A stretch of DNA of 64,000 bases from DATLLN01 sp963809205 (GTDB lineage Bacteria > Actinomycetota > Thermoleophilia > Gaiellales > JAICJC01), in NCBI GenBank assembly GCA_963809205.1, contig CAWEIS010000001.1, forward strand, positions 1 through 64,000, read 5' to 3'. How positions within the stretch are numbered: the stretch's first letter is position 1; each line of letters begins with the position of its first letter. Under the pieces are notes generated by a model. The model was not told the DNA's origin and did not search any database. It saw only the letters and a program-made list of their open reading frames with translations. Shown in pieces: positions 32,562-41,449 of the stretch. The position numbers were made by a program, and so were the translations under genes.

Positions 32562-33488
32562 TTAGGCGAGCAGCATTGCCAGCAGCGCCTTCTGGGCGTG
32601 CAGGCGGTTCTCGGCCTCGTCCCAGGCGGCGCTGTGGGGGCCGTGCAGGACCTCCTCCGTGATCTCCTCGCCGCAGTGGGCAGGGAGGCAGTGGAGGACG
32701 ACATGCTCAGGGTCGGCGTGGGCCAGCAGCTCGGCGTTCACCTGGTATGGCGCCAGGTCGGCAAGTCGCTGATCCCGCTCCGCCTCCTGACCCATGCTCG
32801 TCCAGACATCGGTGACCACCGCCTCCGCGCCCTCGACCGCCTCGACCGGATCCTCGACCACCGTCACCGCGCCGGCGCCCGCCACCACGTCCGGGTCGGG
32901 CTCGTAGCCGGCCGGCGTGGCAACCGTGATCTGCATGCCCATCCGGCCGGCCGCCGTGAGCAGCGAGTGGCACACGTTGTCGTGCCCGTCGCCGACCCAG
33001 GCCAGCCGCCTGCCCTCGAGGTCGCCCAGCCGCTCGCGCAGCGTCTGCACGTCGGCCAGCGCCTGGCACGGGTGGTGCAGGTCGGTCAGGCCGTTGATCA
33101 CCGGCGCGCCGGACGCGGCCGCCAGCTCCTCGACGTCGGCGTGCGAGTTGGCGCGGATCATGATCGCGTCCAGGTAGCGGCCGAGCACGATGCCCGTATC
33201 GCGGATCGGCTCGCCTCGTCCCAGCTGCATCTCGGCGGCGGACAGGTGGACGGCGCTCCCGCCCAGCTGGTACATGCCGACCTCGAACGACACGCGTGTC
33301 CGCGTAGACGCCTTCTGGAAGATCAGCCCCAGCGTCCGCCCGGGCAGCAGTGCGTGGGGCATCCGGGCGCCCTGCATCGCCTTCAGCTCGTCGGCCAGAT
33401 CGAGTACGGCGACCATCTCCTCGGTCGAGAGATCCTCGACGCGCAGGAAGTCGCGCCCGGTGAGCGGAAGGGGGGTGTCGACCAGCAT
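32562..33488 (-). CDS. argF: ornithine carbamoyltransferase
   Basis: A 308-residue OTCase forming citrulline from ornithine and carbamoyl phosphate in arginine synthesis. The carbamoyl-phosphate motif is KASTRTRVSFE, followed by DLHHPCQALAD and the ornithine-site HCLPAHCGEE. TATACT (33501-33496) ends 7 nt before the ATG at 33488, fitting a leaderless start; the ATG at 33494 is only one base from that box. Divergent from the YjbQ-family gene. Confidence 0.9.
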   Translation of the reverse strand: MLVDTPLPLTGRDFLRVEDLSTEEMVAVLDLADELKAMQGARMPHALLPGRTLGLIFQKASTRTRVSFEVGMYQLGGSAVHLSAAEMQLGRGEPIRDTGIVLGRYLDAIMIRANSHADVEELAAASGAPVINGLTDLHHPCQALADVQTLRERLGDLEGRRLAWVGDGHDNVCHSLLTAAGRMGMQITVATPAGYEPDPDVVAGAGAVTVVEDPVEAVEGAEAVVTDVWTSMGQEAERDQRLADLAPYQVNAELLAHADPEHVVLHCLPAHCGEEITEEVLHGPHSAAWDEAENRLHAQKALLAMLLA

Positions 33489-33542
33489 GTGCATGAGTAT
33501 ACCATCATGATGGAAAAGTATGCATATGGAAGGATGCGCCGG
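33489..33542. promoter_or_regulatory. argF/yjbQ divergent control region
   Basis: An AT-rich island in GC-rich DNA. It holds TATACT (minus, the argF -10), the 12-bp palindrome CCATCATGATGG (33502-33513), TATGCATA (33519-33526) and a second TGCAT at 33490-33494. TGCAT half-sites recall actinobacterial ArgR boxes, so arginine-dependent control of argF is plausible but not shown. Confidence 0.45.
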
Positions 33543-33935
33543 ATGGAGCGCATCGAGATCCGCACGAGCGGCCGCGAGCAGCTGGTCGACGTCACTGATC
33601 TGGTGGCGGAGGCGGTCGCGCGGCTCGACCCGGCGCCGGCCGCGGTGCTGCTGCACGTCCCGCACACGACCGCCGGCGTGACCATCAACGAGGGCTACGA
33701 CCCCGCGGTGGCGGAGGACGTGCTCGACGTGCTGCGCCGGCTGGTGCCCCGGGACGCAGGCTACCGGCACCTGGAGGGCAACTCCGACAGCCACGTCAAG
33801 GCGATCGCCGCGGGATCGTCGCAGCTCGTCCCGGTCGACGGCGGCGCGCCGATGCTCGGCCGCTGGCAGCGCATCTTCTTCTGCGAGTTCGACGGCCCGC
33901 GCAGCCGGCAGCTCTGGGTCTCGCCGATCGGCTGA
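33543..33935 (+). CDS. YjbQ/UPF0047-family protein
   Basis: A 130-residue protein of the UPF0047 family: VLLHVPHTTAGVTINEGYDP carries the His-containing beta-strand conserved in the family, followed by GNSDSHVKAIAAGSSQLVPV and RWQRIFFCEFDGPRSRQLWV. Members have weak thiamin phosphate synthase activity in vitro; the cellular role is unsettled. GGAAGGA lies 8 nt before the ATG at 33543. Confidence 0.88.
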   Translation: MERIEIRTSGREQLVDVTDLVAEAVARLDPAPAAVLLHVPHTTAGVTINEGYDPAVAEDVLDVLRRLVPRDAGYRHLEGNSDSHVKAIAAGSSQLVPVDGGAPMLGRWQRIFFCEFDGPRSRQLWVSPIG

Positions 33936-33963
33936 GCCGCACCGGGTGGTCTATCCCGCGAAT

Positions 33964-33977
33964 CCCCCGATTGGGGG
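33964..33977 (+). terminator. CCCCC-GATT-GGGGG hairpin after the yjbQ-like gene
   Basis: A 5-bp G/C stem with a GATT loop 28 nt after the stop and 67 nt before the next GTG. A similar CCCC-GAAC-GGGG hairpin stands at the same distance before the second Ig-like protein gene. Either a weak terminator or a shared leader element. Confidence 0.35.
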
Positions 33978-34044
33978 CGGCGCGGCGTCCCCTGACCTGG
34001 CGAATATTCGAATCAGCGTTCAAACGACCCCCCCGAGGTTGCCT

Positions 34045-37000
34045 GTGCCTACCGACGGCCGTTCCCCCCGGCGTCGTGCCTCCGTGCGTGTCCTGCTGCC
34101 TGCGCTTGCTGCGCTGGCGGCGGCTGCCGCGCTCCAGTCCGACGTGGCCGGCGCTGCGACCGCGACCAACGTCGCGATCACCGCCAAGCCCGCCGCCGTC
34201 ACGCGTGCGACCACGGCGGCGTTCGCGTGGAAGCGGACGGGGAAGATCACGAGCACCCGGTGCAGGCTGGGCCGTAACCGCTGGCGCGCCTGCCGCACGT
34301 CGATCTCGTACCGCTCGCTGAAGCCGGGCGTGCACACGTTCACCGTCCAGGTCCGCGGCACCCGCACCGTCACGCGCACGGCGACCTGGCGGGTCGACGT
34401 CACCGTACCGACCGCGCCCTCCGTGAGCGGCGGCTCGGACGCCTGGTTCGCAGGCGTGCGCACCATCGCCGCGACGGGATCCACCGACGCCGGCGGCGCC
34501 GGCATGGCGGGCTACCAGTTCCACGTGTCCACCGACGGCGGCACGACCTGGTCGGCGCCGGCCGTGCAGAACCCGGTGATGGTCTCCGCCCCGGGCGTTC
34601 GCCTGGTGCAGTTCCGTGCTGTAGACAAGGCAGGCAACGTGTCCGCGTGGGCGCCGGTCTCGCCGGATACGTCCGGCACCGTGAAGATCGATCAGACCGC
34701 TCCCGGCACGCCCGTGCTGTCGGGCGGGTCGCCCCTGTGGCAGAACGTCGTGTCCGTCGACGTCACCGTCGGCCCGCTGTCCGACGCCGGAGGCTCGGGG
34801 CTGGCCGCCGATCCGCTGACCGTCGAGACCTCGACCAACGGCGGCTCGACCTGGTCGGCCGAGGCTCCCGCTGCGTCCACCACCGTCTCCGATGAGGGCG
34901 ACACGCTGGTCCGGTTCCGGTCGCATGACGCCGCCGGCAACGTCTCGCTGTGGGCCCAGGCCGAAGTGCGGATCGATCGCACCGCGCCGTCCGACCCGTC
35001 CCTCGCCGGCGGCTCGGCGTCCTGGTTCGACTCGGCCTCGATGCTGGTCAGCGCCTCCGGCGCGACCGACACGCCGGGCAGCGGCATCGACCACTACGAG
35101 TACGAGACCTCGACGGACGGTGGCTCGACCTGGTCGTCCGCGACCTCCGGCGCGACCGCGTCGATCACCGCCGAGGGCGAGACCGTGCTGCGCTTCCGGG
35201 CCATCGATGGCGCCGGTCTGACCTCCGGGTGGGTGCAGGCGACCGTGCGGCTCGACCGCACGGCGCCGTCCGCGCCGTCGGTGTCGGGCCTGATGCCCGG
35301 CTGGCAGTCGGTCGCCTCCGTTACCGCCACCGCGAGCGGTTCGACCGACGGCCTTTCCGGCCTCGATCACTACGAGTACGAGATCTCGGCCGACGGCGGG
35401 ACGACGTGGGGTGTCGCCACCGCCGGCGACACCACCGACGTGACCGACGAGGGCCGCACCAGCCTGCGCTTCCGCGCCGTCGATGCCGCGGGCAACGCGT
35501 CGGCCTGGATGTCCGGCGACGCCTGGCTCGATCGCACGGCGCCGAGCGACCCGTCGCTGGCCGGCGGCTCGTCCGCGTGGCTCTCGCAGGCGAGCGAGTC
35601 CGTGACCGCGAGCGGCTCCGCCGACGCCAGTTCGGGCCTCGACCGCTACGAGTCCGAGACCTCCACCGACGGCGGCTCGACCTGGTCGGCGCCCACCGCC
35701 GGCTCCTTGCTCGCCGTCTCGGCCGAGGGTGAGACGCTCGTCCGGTTCCGCGCGGTCGACGCCGCGGGACTCGCGTCGGCCTGGGTCGGCGCCACAGTCC
35801 GCCTCGACCGGACGGCACCGACCGCCCCCGGCATCAGCGGCAGCTCCTCGGCGTGGCAGAACGTCGCGTCCGTCGCCCTCGCGGCGTCCGGCTCGACCGA
35901 CGCCGGCGGCTCGGGCCTGGATCACGTCGAGCACGAGTCGTCGACTGACGGCGGCGCCACCTGGTCGTCGCCGACCACCGGCGCCTCGGTGCTGGTTTCC
36001 ACAGAGGGCGCCACGCGTGTCCGCTTCCGCTCCGTTGACGGAGCGGGCAACACATCCGCCTGGGCTCAGGGCACCGCCCGCATCGATCGCAGCGCCCCGT
36101 CCGACCCGACGCTTGCCGGCGGCTCGCTTGCCTGGAGCTCCGCGGCATCGTCCACGATCACGGCGAGCGGCTCGGCCGATGCCGGGTCGGGGATCGCCGG
36201 CTACGAGTACCAGACCTCGACCGACGGCGGCTCGACCTGGTCGGGCTCCACCGCCGGCGCCGGCGCGACCGTGTCGGCCCAGGGCCAGACGCTGGTGCGG
36301 TTCCGCGCGGTCGACAATGCGGGCCTGACCTCGAACTGGGTGCAGGCGACGGTGCGCCTCGACCACACGGCGCCGACCGCTCCGACCGTGTCCGGCGGAT
36401 CGTCGGCATGGCAGAACGTCGCCTCGCTGTCGCTGTCGGCCTCCGGCTCGACCGACGCCGGCGGTGCCTCGCTCAGCGGCTACGAGTACGAGACGTCGAC
36501 CGACGGCGGGACGACCTGGTCGGCCCCGCAGTCCGGCAGCTCTACCTCGGTCTCGGCCGAGGGCCAGACGCTGGTGCGCTTCCGCGCCGTCGACGGCGCG
36601 GGCAACAGCTCCTCCTGGGTGCAGGGCACCGCGAAGCTCGACCGCAGCGCCCCGAGCGACCCGACTGTGTCCGGCGGCTCCTCGGCGTGGCAGAGCGTCG
36701 CCTCCCTGACTGCCACCGCGTCGGCCTCGACCGACGCCGGCTCGGGCCTGACCGGGTACGAGTACCGCACGTCCACGGACGGCGGCACGACCTGGTCGTC
36801 GATCACCTCGGGGACGTCCAAGTCGGCGACCGCCGAGGGACAGACACTGGTGCAGTTCCGGGCGATCGACGGCGTCGGCCTCCGCTCGAACTGGGTGCAG
36901 GCGACGCTGCGGATCGACCGCACGCTGCCGACCGCCCCGACCGTGACCGGCGGCTCGACGTCCTGGCGGGCGCTGGCCTCCGTCTCGATCTCCGCGAGCG

Positions 37001-38076
37001 GCAGCACCGACGCCGGCGGCTCCAGCCTGGCCGGCTACCAGTACCGGACGTCGGCCAACGGCGGCACGACGTGGTCGGCCGCGACGGCGGGCACCTCGGC
37101 CGCGGTCACCGCGGAGGGCACCACCATCGTCCAGCTCAGGTCGATCGACGGCGCCGGCAACGTGTCGGCGTGGGTGCCGGCGAGCGCGGGCGCGTCGAAC
37201 ACCGTCAAGCTCGACCGCACCGGCCCGACGGCCCCGGCCGTGACCGGCAACAACCTGTCGTGGCTGACCTCCACGTCCGTTACAGTCACCCCGTCCGGCT
37301 CGACCGACACAGGCGGCTCCGGCTTCAACCACTACGAGGTGCGGACATCGACCAACGGCGGCACGACCTGGTCGTCCACCGCCAGCGCGACCTCGAAGGC
37401 CATCACGTCGCAGGGCGAGACCCTGGTGCAGTTCCGCGCTGTCGACAACGTCGGCAACGCGTCCGGCTGGACGCAGGCGACCGTGCGGCTCGACCGCACC
37501 GCCCCGGCGGTTCCGACGGTCGCCGGCGGCTCTCTGTCCTGGCAGAACCTCGCCTCCGTGACGGTCTCGGCGACCGGCGGCTCGGACACGATGTCCGGCC
37601 TGACCGGCTACCAGTACCGCACCAACGCCGGCTCCGGCTGGTCGGGGACGGCGACCGGCGCCAGCGTCGCGGTCACTGCCCAGGGCACGACCCAGGTGCA
37701 GTTCCGAACCATTGACGCCGTGGGCAACGTCTCCGCATGGACGCCCAGCTCGAGCGGCGCGACCAACACCGTGAAGCTCGACCGCACCGCGCCGACGACC
37801 CCAACGGTGAGCGGCGGCTCGCTCACCTGCTCGAAGACCAAGCGCACCATCACCGGCAAGAGCTCGAGCGACTCGGGCTCCGGGGTGAACCACTACGAGT
37901 ACCGCGTCTCGACCAACGGCGGCACCACGTGGGGCGCCACGGTCTCCGCGAGCAGCGTCACGCCGTCCGTCGCCGGCAGCTACGTCGTGCAGTTCCGCGC
38001 CGTCGACAACGTCGGCCTGGCCTCGGCCTGGGCGCCGACCACGAACGGCGCTGCGAACTCCGCCTGCCTGACCTGA
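34045..38076 (+). CDS. giant secreted protein of 13 Ig-like modules
   Basis: A 1343-residue exported protein. A signal sequence (RRRASVRVLLPALAALAAAA, about 11-30) precedes a two-cysteine N-terminal domain (about 38-115). Then come 13 modules of about 90-105 residues, each opening with a PSxPxVSGGSxxW-like turn, a TASGSTDAGGSGL strand, YEYxTSTDGGxTWS and closing VRFRAVDxAGNxSxWVQATV, the pattern of bacterial Ig-like/fibronectin-like surface proteins. The last module has its own cysteine pair and the protein stops at ACLT. There is no LPXTG motif, transmembrane anchor or cell-wall-binding repeat, so it is probably released or held non-covalently. GAGG lies 6 nt before the GTG at 34045. Function likely adhesive or matrix; unproven. 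Confidence 0.8.
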   Translation: MPTDGRSPRRRASVRVLLPALAALAAAAALQSDVAGAATATNVAITAKPAAVTRATTAAFAWKRTGKITSTRCRLGRNRWRACRTSISYRSLKPGVHTFTVQVRGTRTVTRTATWRVDVTVPTAPSVSGGSDAWFAGVRTIAATGSTDAGGAGMAGYQFHVSTDGGTTWSAPAVQNPVMVSAPGVRLVQFRAVDKAGNVSAWAPVSPDTSGTVKIDQTAPGTPVLSGGSPLWQNVVSVDVTVGPLSDAGGSGLAADPLTVETSTNGGSTWSAEAPAASTTVSDEGDTLVRFRSHDAAGNVSLWAQAEVRIDRTAPSDPSLAGGSASWFDSASMLVSASGATDTPGSGIDHYEYETSTDGGSTWSSATSGATASITAEGETVLRFRAIDGAGLTSGWVQATVRLDRTAPSAPSVSGLMPGWQSVASVTATASGSTDGLSGLDHYEYEISADGGTTWGVATAGDTTDVTDEGRTSLRFRAVDAAGNASAWMSGDAWLDRTAPSDPSLAGGSSAWLSQASESVTASGSADASSGLDRYESETSTDGGSTWSAPTAGSLLAVSAEGETLVRFRAVDAAGLASAWVGATVRLDRTAPTAPGISGSSSAWQNVASVALAASGSTDAGGSGLDHVEHESSTDGGATWSSPTTGASVLVSTEGATRVRFRSVDGAGNTSAWAQGTARIDRSAPSDPTLAGGSLAWSSAASSTITASGSADAGSGIAGYEYQTSTDGGSTWSGSTAGAGATVSAQGQTLVRFRAVDNAGLTSNWVQATVRLDHTAPTAPTVSGGSSAWQNVASLSLSASGSTDAGGASLSGYEYETSTDGGTTWSAPQSGSSTSVSAEGQTLVRFRAVDGAGNSSSWVQGTAKLDRSAPSDPTVSGGSSAWQSVASLTATASASTDAGSGLTGYEYRTSTDGGTTWSSITSGTSKSATAEGQTLVQFRAIDGVGLRSNWVQATLRIDRTLPTAPTVTGGSTSWRALASVSISASGSTDAGGSSLAGYQYRTSANGGTTWSAATAGTSAAVTAEGTTIVQLRSIDGAGNVSAWVPASAGASNTVKLDRTGPTAPAVTGNNLSWLTSTSVTVTPSGSTDTGGSGFNHYEVRTSTNGGTTWSSTASATSKAITSQGETLVQFRAVDNVGNASGWTQATVRLDRTAPAVPTVAGGSLSWQNLASVTVSATGGSDTMSGLTGYQYRTNAGSGWSGTATGASVAVTAQGTTQVQFRTIDAVGNVSAWTPSSSGATNTVKLDRTAPTTPTVSGGSLTCSKTKRTITGKSSSDSGSGVNHYEYRVSTNGGTTWGATVSASSVTPSVAGSYVVQFRAVDNVGLASAWAPTTNGAANSACLT

Positions 38077-38105
38077 TCCCGCGTACCTACCCGGGGTAGA
38101 CGGTC

Positions 38106-38123
38106 CTCCCCGAACGGGGGGAG
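38106..38123 (+). terminator. CTCCCC/GGGGAG hairpin between the two giant genes
   Basis: A G/C-rich hairpin 30 nt after the first giant gene and 69 nt before the second start. It parallels the hairpin at 33964-33977, including the distance to the next start codon. No T-tract follows. Confidence 0.35.
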
Positions 38124-38192
38124 AAATAGAGCGGACGGTTGAGCACGATGAGACTGACCCCTGTTCGTTCGCTCTCTTCCAAGGATGCTCCC

Positions 38193-41100
38193 ATGTCAAC
38201 TCGAATGCTCCGCGCGCCGCTGATCGTGGTGATCGCCCTGCTGGTAGGCGGGGCATCCGCCTTCGGCATGCCATACGTTCCGCACACGGCTCCGAGCGTG
38301 ACGATCACCTCGAAGCCGACCGCGTGGTCGAACGTGGCCGGACCGACCTTCAAGTGGTCGAAGTCCGGCACCATCACGTCGACCACGTGTCAGATCGACG
38401 GCGGCTCGTTCAGCGCCTGCACGACGTCCAAGACCTACAGCGGCCTGGCCGCCGGGTCGCACACCTTTGCCGTCAAGGTCTCGGGCTCCGGTGGCTCGAC
38501 GACCAAGACCTACACCTGGTCGATCGATCTCACCGATCCGACCGGCCCGACCGCCGTCACCGGCGGCTCGCTGTCGTGGCGCAACACGACCGCCTCGCTG
38601 GCCGCCTCCGGCGGCTCGGATGCCGAGAGCGGCCTGAAGGGCTACCAGTACCGCAAGTCCACGGACGGCGGCTCCACGTGGGGCACAATCACCAGCGGCA
38701 CCACCGCCTCGGTGAGCGGCGCGGGCACGACGATCACCCAGTTCCGCGCGATCGACCTGGCCGCCAACACCTCGGCTTGGTTCCCGACGGTCGCCGACGC
38801 GACCAACACCGTGAAGATGGACAAGACGCTGCCGACCGCCCCGACGGTGACCGGCGGCGGCACCGCCGCCGCGTGGCAGAACGTCGCCTCGGTGACGGTT
38901 GACGCCGCGGGCTCGACCGACGCCGGCGGCTCCGGGTTCAGCCGCTATCAGGTGCGCTGGTCGAGTAACGGCGGGCTCACCTACGGCCCCGTCTCGGACG
39001 CCTCCACATGGCCCGTCAGCAACGAGGGCAATAACTGGGTGCAGTACCACTCCGTCGACAACGCCGGCAACGTCTCGGCGTGGGTCACCGCATACGCGCG
39101 GATCGACCGCACCGTCCCGACCGCCCCGAACATCGTGGGCGGCGGCAGCCTGTGGAAGTCCGGCACCTCGGTCAGCGTCTCCGCGACCGGCTCGAGCGAC
39201 GCCGGCTCCGGCATCGCCAACTACGAGTACCAGACCTCGGCCGACGGCACGACCTGGTCGGTCGCGACGGCCGGCAGCCGGGCGACGATCACGACGCCGG
39301 GCCACTCGTACGTGCGCTTCCGCGCCGTCGACAAGGCCGGGTTCGTGTCGGCGTGGAGCCAGACCGACGTCTGGTTCGACGACGGCGACCCGACGCTGCC
39401 GACCGTCTCCGGCGGCTCGAACTCGTGGACGAACGCGTCCAGCGTCACCGTCTCCGCGGCCGGTGCCACCGACGCGGTGAGCGGCATCTTCAACTACCAG
39501 TACCGCAAGTCCACGGACGGCGGGAACACCTGGTCGCTGCCGGTCAACGGCTCGTCCGTGAACATCACCGCTGTCGGCCAGACCGTGGTGCAGTTCCGCT
39601 CGACCGACAACGCGGCGCGACACTCGGCGTACGCCCCGGCGACGCCGACGGCGGGCAGCACGGTGCGGATCGACCGCATCGCGCCGTCCAGCCCGTCCGT
39701 GACCAACGACTCGCAGACGTGGAAGGACGTCGCCTCGGTGGCGGTCGCCGCGTCCGGCTCGACGGACACCGGCGGCGCTGCGATGAACCACTACGAGCGG
39801 CAGACGTCGACCGACGGTGGCACCACCTGGTCGGCGCTCAGCTCCGGCTCCTCGATCTCGGTGACCGCCGAGGGCGAGACGCTGGTGCGGTTCCAGGCCG
39901 TCGACGGCGCGGGCAACCGCTCCGCCGTCGTCCAGGCGACCGTGCGCATCGACCGCAGCAACCCGACTCCCGCGACGGTCAGCGGCGGCTCGCTGAGCTG
40001 GACAGTGCCGGGCACCTACCCGATCACCGGGTCGGGCTCGACCGACTCGCCGGGCAGCGGTGTCACCGGCTACCAGTACCGCACGTCCACGGACGGCGGC
40101 TCCAGCTGGTCGCCGGCGACCGACGGCTCGTCGGTCAACGTGTCGGCCGAGGGCGAGACGCTCGTCCAGTTCCGCGCGAAGGACATCCTGGGACACGTCT
40201 CGTCCTGGGCCCCGTCCTCGCCGGTCGACGGCAGCACGGTGCGGATCGACGGCACCCCGCCGACCGTTCCGACCGTGAGCGGCTCCAGCGCCAGCTGGCA
40301 CACCACGTCGCCGTGGACGGTGTCGGCGAGCTCGACCGATCCGAACGGCTCGGGCGTCGCCGGGTACGAGTACCAGACGTCGCCGGACAACAGCACGTGG
40401 TCGAGCGCGACCGCCGGCAGCTCGGTGGACATCTCGACCCAGGGCACGACCTACGTCCAGTTCCGCGCGATCGACAACAGCGGCAACGTCAGCGTCTGGT
40501 CGTCCTCGGCCACGGTCAACCTGGACTCGGTGGCACCGTCGGTGCCGAGCCTGACCGGCGGCAGCGCCTCGTGGTTCACCACGAGCCCGCAGTCGGTGAC
40601 GGCGAGCGGTTCGACCGACGCGACGTCGGGTGGCGTGACGTATCGCTACCAGACCTCGCCGGACAACACCACGTGGTCGGGTGCGATCACGGGTAGCTTG
40701 GTGAGCGTGTCGGCTCAGGGCACCACGTACGTCCGCTTCGCGGCGGTCGATGCGGCCAGCAACGTCAGCGCCTACAGCGCCAGCGTGACGGTCAAGATCG
40801 ACACCGTGGCCCCCTCCGTGCCGACCCTGACCGGCGGCGGCGCCTCGTGGTTCGCCACGAGCCCGCAGTCGGTGACGGGGAGCGGTTCGACCGACGCGAC
40901 GTCGGGTGGCGTGACGTATCGCTACCAGACCTCATCCGACAACGTCACCTGGTCGGCGTTCACCACCGGCAGCTCGGTGAGCGTGTCGGCTCAGGGCACC
41001 ACGTATGTCCGCTTCGCGGCGGTCGATGCGGCCGGCAACGTCAGCGCCTACAGCGCCAGCGTGACGGTCAAGATCGACACCGTGGCCCCGACCGCGCCGT

Positions 41101-41375
41101 CGGTCAGCGGTGGCTCGGCCACCTGCTCGACCACGGCCCGGACGATCACGGCCAGTGGCTCGACGGATGCCACGTCCGGGTTCCTCCGCTACGAGTACCG
41201 GATCTCGACCAACGCCGGCTCGACGTGGGGCGCCACCACGACTGGATCGACCAAGACGTTCAACACCTCCGGTGTCACGTCCTACATCCAGTACCGCTCG
41301 GTGGACAACGCCGGCAACGTATCGGCGTGGGCTCCGGCCTCCATCGGCGCATCGAACGAGGCCTGCATCACCTAG
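38193..41375 (+). CDS. giant secreted protein of 10 Ig-like modules (paralogue)
   Basis: A 1060-residue paralogue of the upstream gene: signal peptide (LRAPLIVVIALLVGGASAFG), a two-cysteine N-terminal domain with TCQIDGGSFSACTTSKTYSG, then ten Ig-like modules, the last again with a terminal cysteine (NEACIT). Modules 8 and 9 are nearly identical at the DNA level over a 276-bp period, so part of the array expanded recently. There is no anchor motif. AAGGA lies 7 nt before the ATG at 38193; an ATG at 38148 is possible. Confidence 0.8.
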   Translation: MSTRMLRAPLIVVIALLVGGASAFGMPYVPHTAPSVTITSKPTAWSNVAGPTFKWSKSGTITSTTCQIDGGSFSACTTSKTYSGLAAGSHTFAVKVSGSGGSTTKTYTWSIDLTDPTGPTAVTGGSLSWRNTTASLAASGGSDAESGLKGYQYRKSTDGGSTWGTITSGTTASVSGAGTTITQFRAIDLAANTSAWFPTVADATNTVKMDKTLPTAPTVTGGGTAAAWQNVASVTVDAAGSTDAGGSGFSRYQVRWSSNGGLTYGPVSDASTWPVSNEGNNWVQYHSVDNAGNVSAWVTAYARIDRTVPTAPNIVGGGSLWKSGTSVSVSATGSSDAGSGIANYEYQTSADGTTWSVATAGSRATITTPGHSYVRFRAVDKAGFVSAWSQTDVWFDDGDPTLPTVSGGSNSWTNASSVTVSAAGATDAVSGIFNYQYRKSTDGGNTWSLPVNGSSVNITAVGQTVVQFRSTDNAARHSAYAPATPTAGSTVRIDRIAPSSPSVTNDSQTWKDVASVAVAASGSTDTGGAAMNHYERQTSTDGGTTWSALSSGSSISVTAEGETLVRFQAVDGAGNRSAVVQATVRIDRSNPTPATVSGGSLSWTVPGTYPITGSGSTDSPGSGVTGYQYRTSTDGGSSWSPATDGSSVNVSAEGETLVQFRAKDILGHVSSWAPSSPVDGSTVRIDGTPPTVPTVSGSSASWHTTSPWTVSASSTDPNGSGVAGYEYQTSPDNSTWSSATAGSSVDISTQGTTYVQFRAIDNSGNVSVWSSSATVNLDSVAPSVPSLTGGSASWFTTSPQSVTASGSTDATSGGVTYRYQTSPDNTTWSGAITGSLVSVSAQGTTYVRFAAVDAASNVSAYSASVTVKIDTVAPSVPTLTGGGASWFATSPQSVTGSGSTDATSGGVTYRYQTSSDNVTWSAFTTGSSVSVSAQGTTYVRFAAVDAAGNVSAYSASVTVKIDTVAPTAPSVSGGSATCSTTARTITASGSTDATSGFLRYEYRISTNAGSTWGATTTGSTKTFNTSGVTSYIQYRSVDNAGNVSAWAPASIGASNEACIT
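40530..41081 (+). repeat. recent tandem duplication of a 276-bp Ig-like module
   Basis: Two adjacent 92-codon units share long identical stretches, for example GAGCGGTTCGACCGACGCGA and the following GTCGGGTGGCGTGACGTATC in both. The other modules in the gene are far more diverged at the DNA level. Confidence 0.7.
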
Positions 41376-41403
41376 GCACCCACGCAGGTCACGAGTGCAC
41401 CAT

Positions 41404-41440
41404 CGACGGGTGCGGCAGGGGAAGCCTGCTGCACCCGTCG
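41404..41440. terminator. strong bidirectional terminator
   Basis: A 16-bp stem (left arm 41404-41419, right arm 41425-41440, one mismatch) with a GGAAG loop lies between the convergent giant-protein and MFS genes and is followed by TCGTTTC. This is the clearest terminator in the window. Confidence 0.85.
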
Positions 41441-41449
41441 TCGTTTCGG

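Noticed and set aside
33964..38123. riboswitch upstream of the Ig-like genes
   Set aside because: Only a 5-6 bp hairpin is shared; the rest of the leaders is not conserved.
33796..38274. 1492-codon antisense frame over the first Ig-like gene
   Set aside because: An artefact of GC-rich repeats; no signal peptide, composition dominated by Arg and Gly.
38196..40301. 701-codon antisense frame over the second Ig-like gene
   Set aside because: Same reason; it mirrors the coding repeats.
34045..41375. CRISPR-like or short-repeat array
   Set aside because: Repeats are protein-coding 90-105 residue modules without spacers of constant size.
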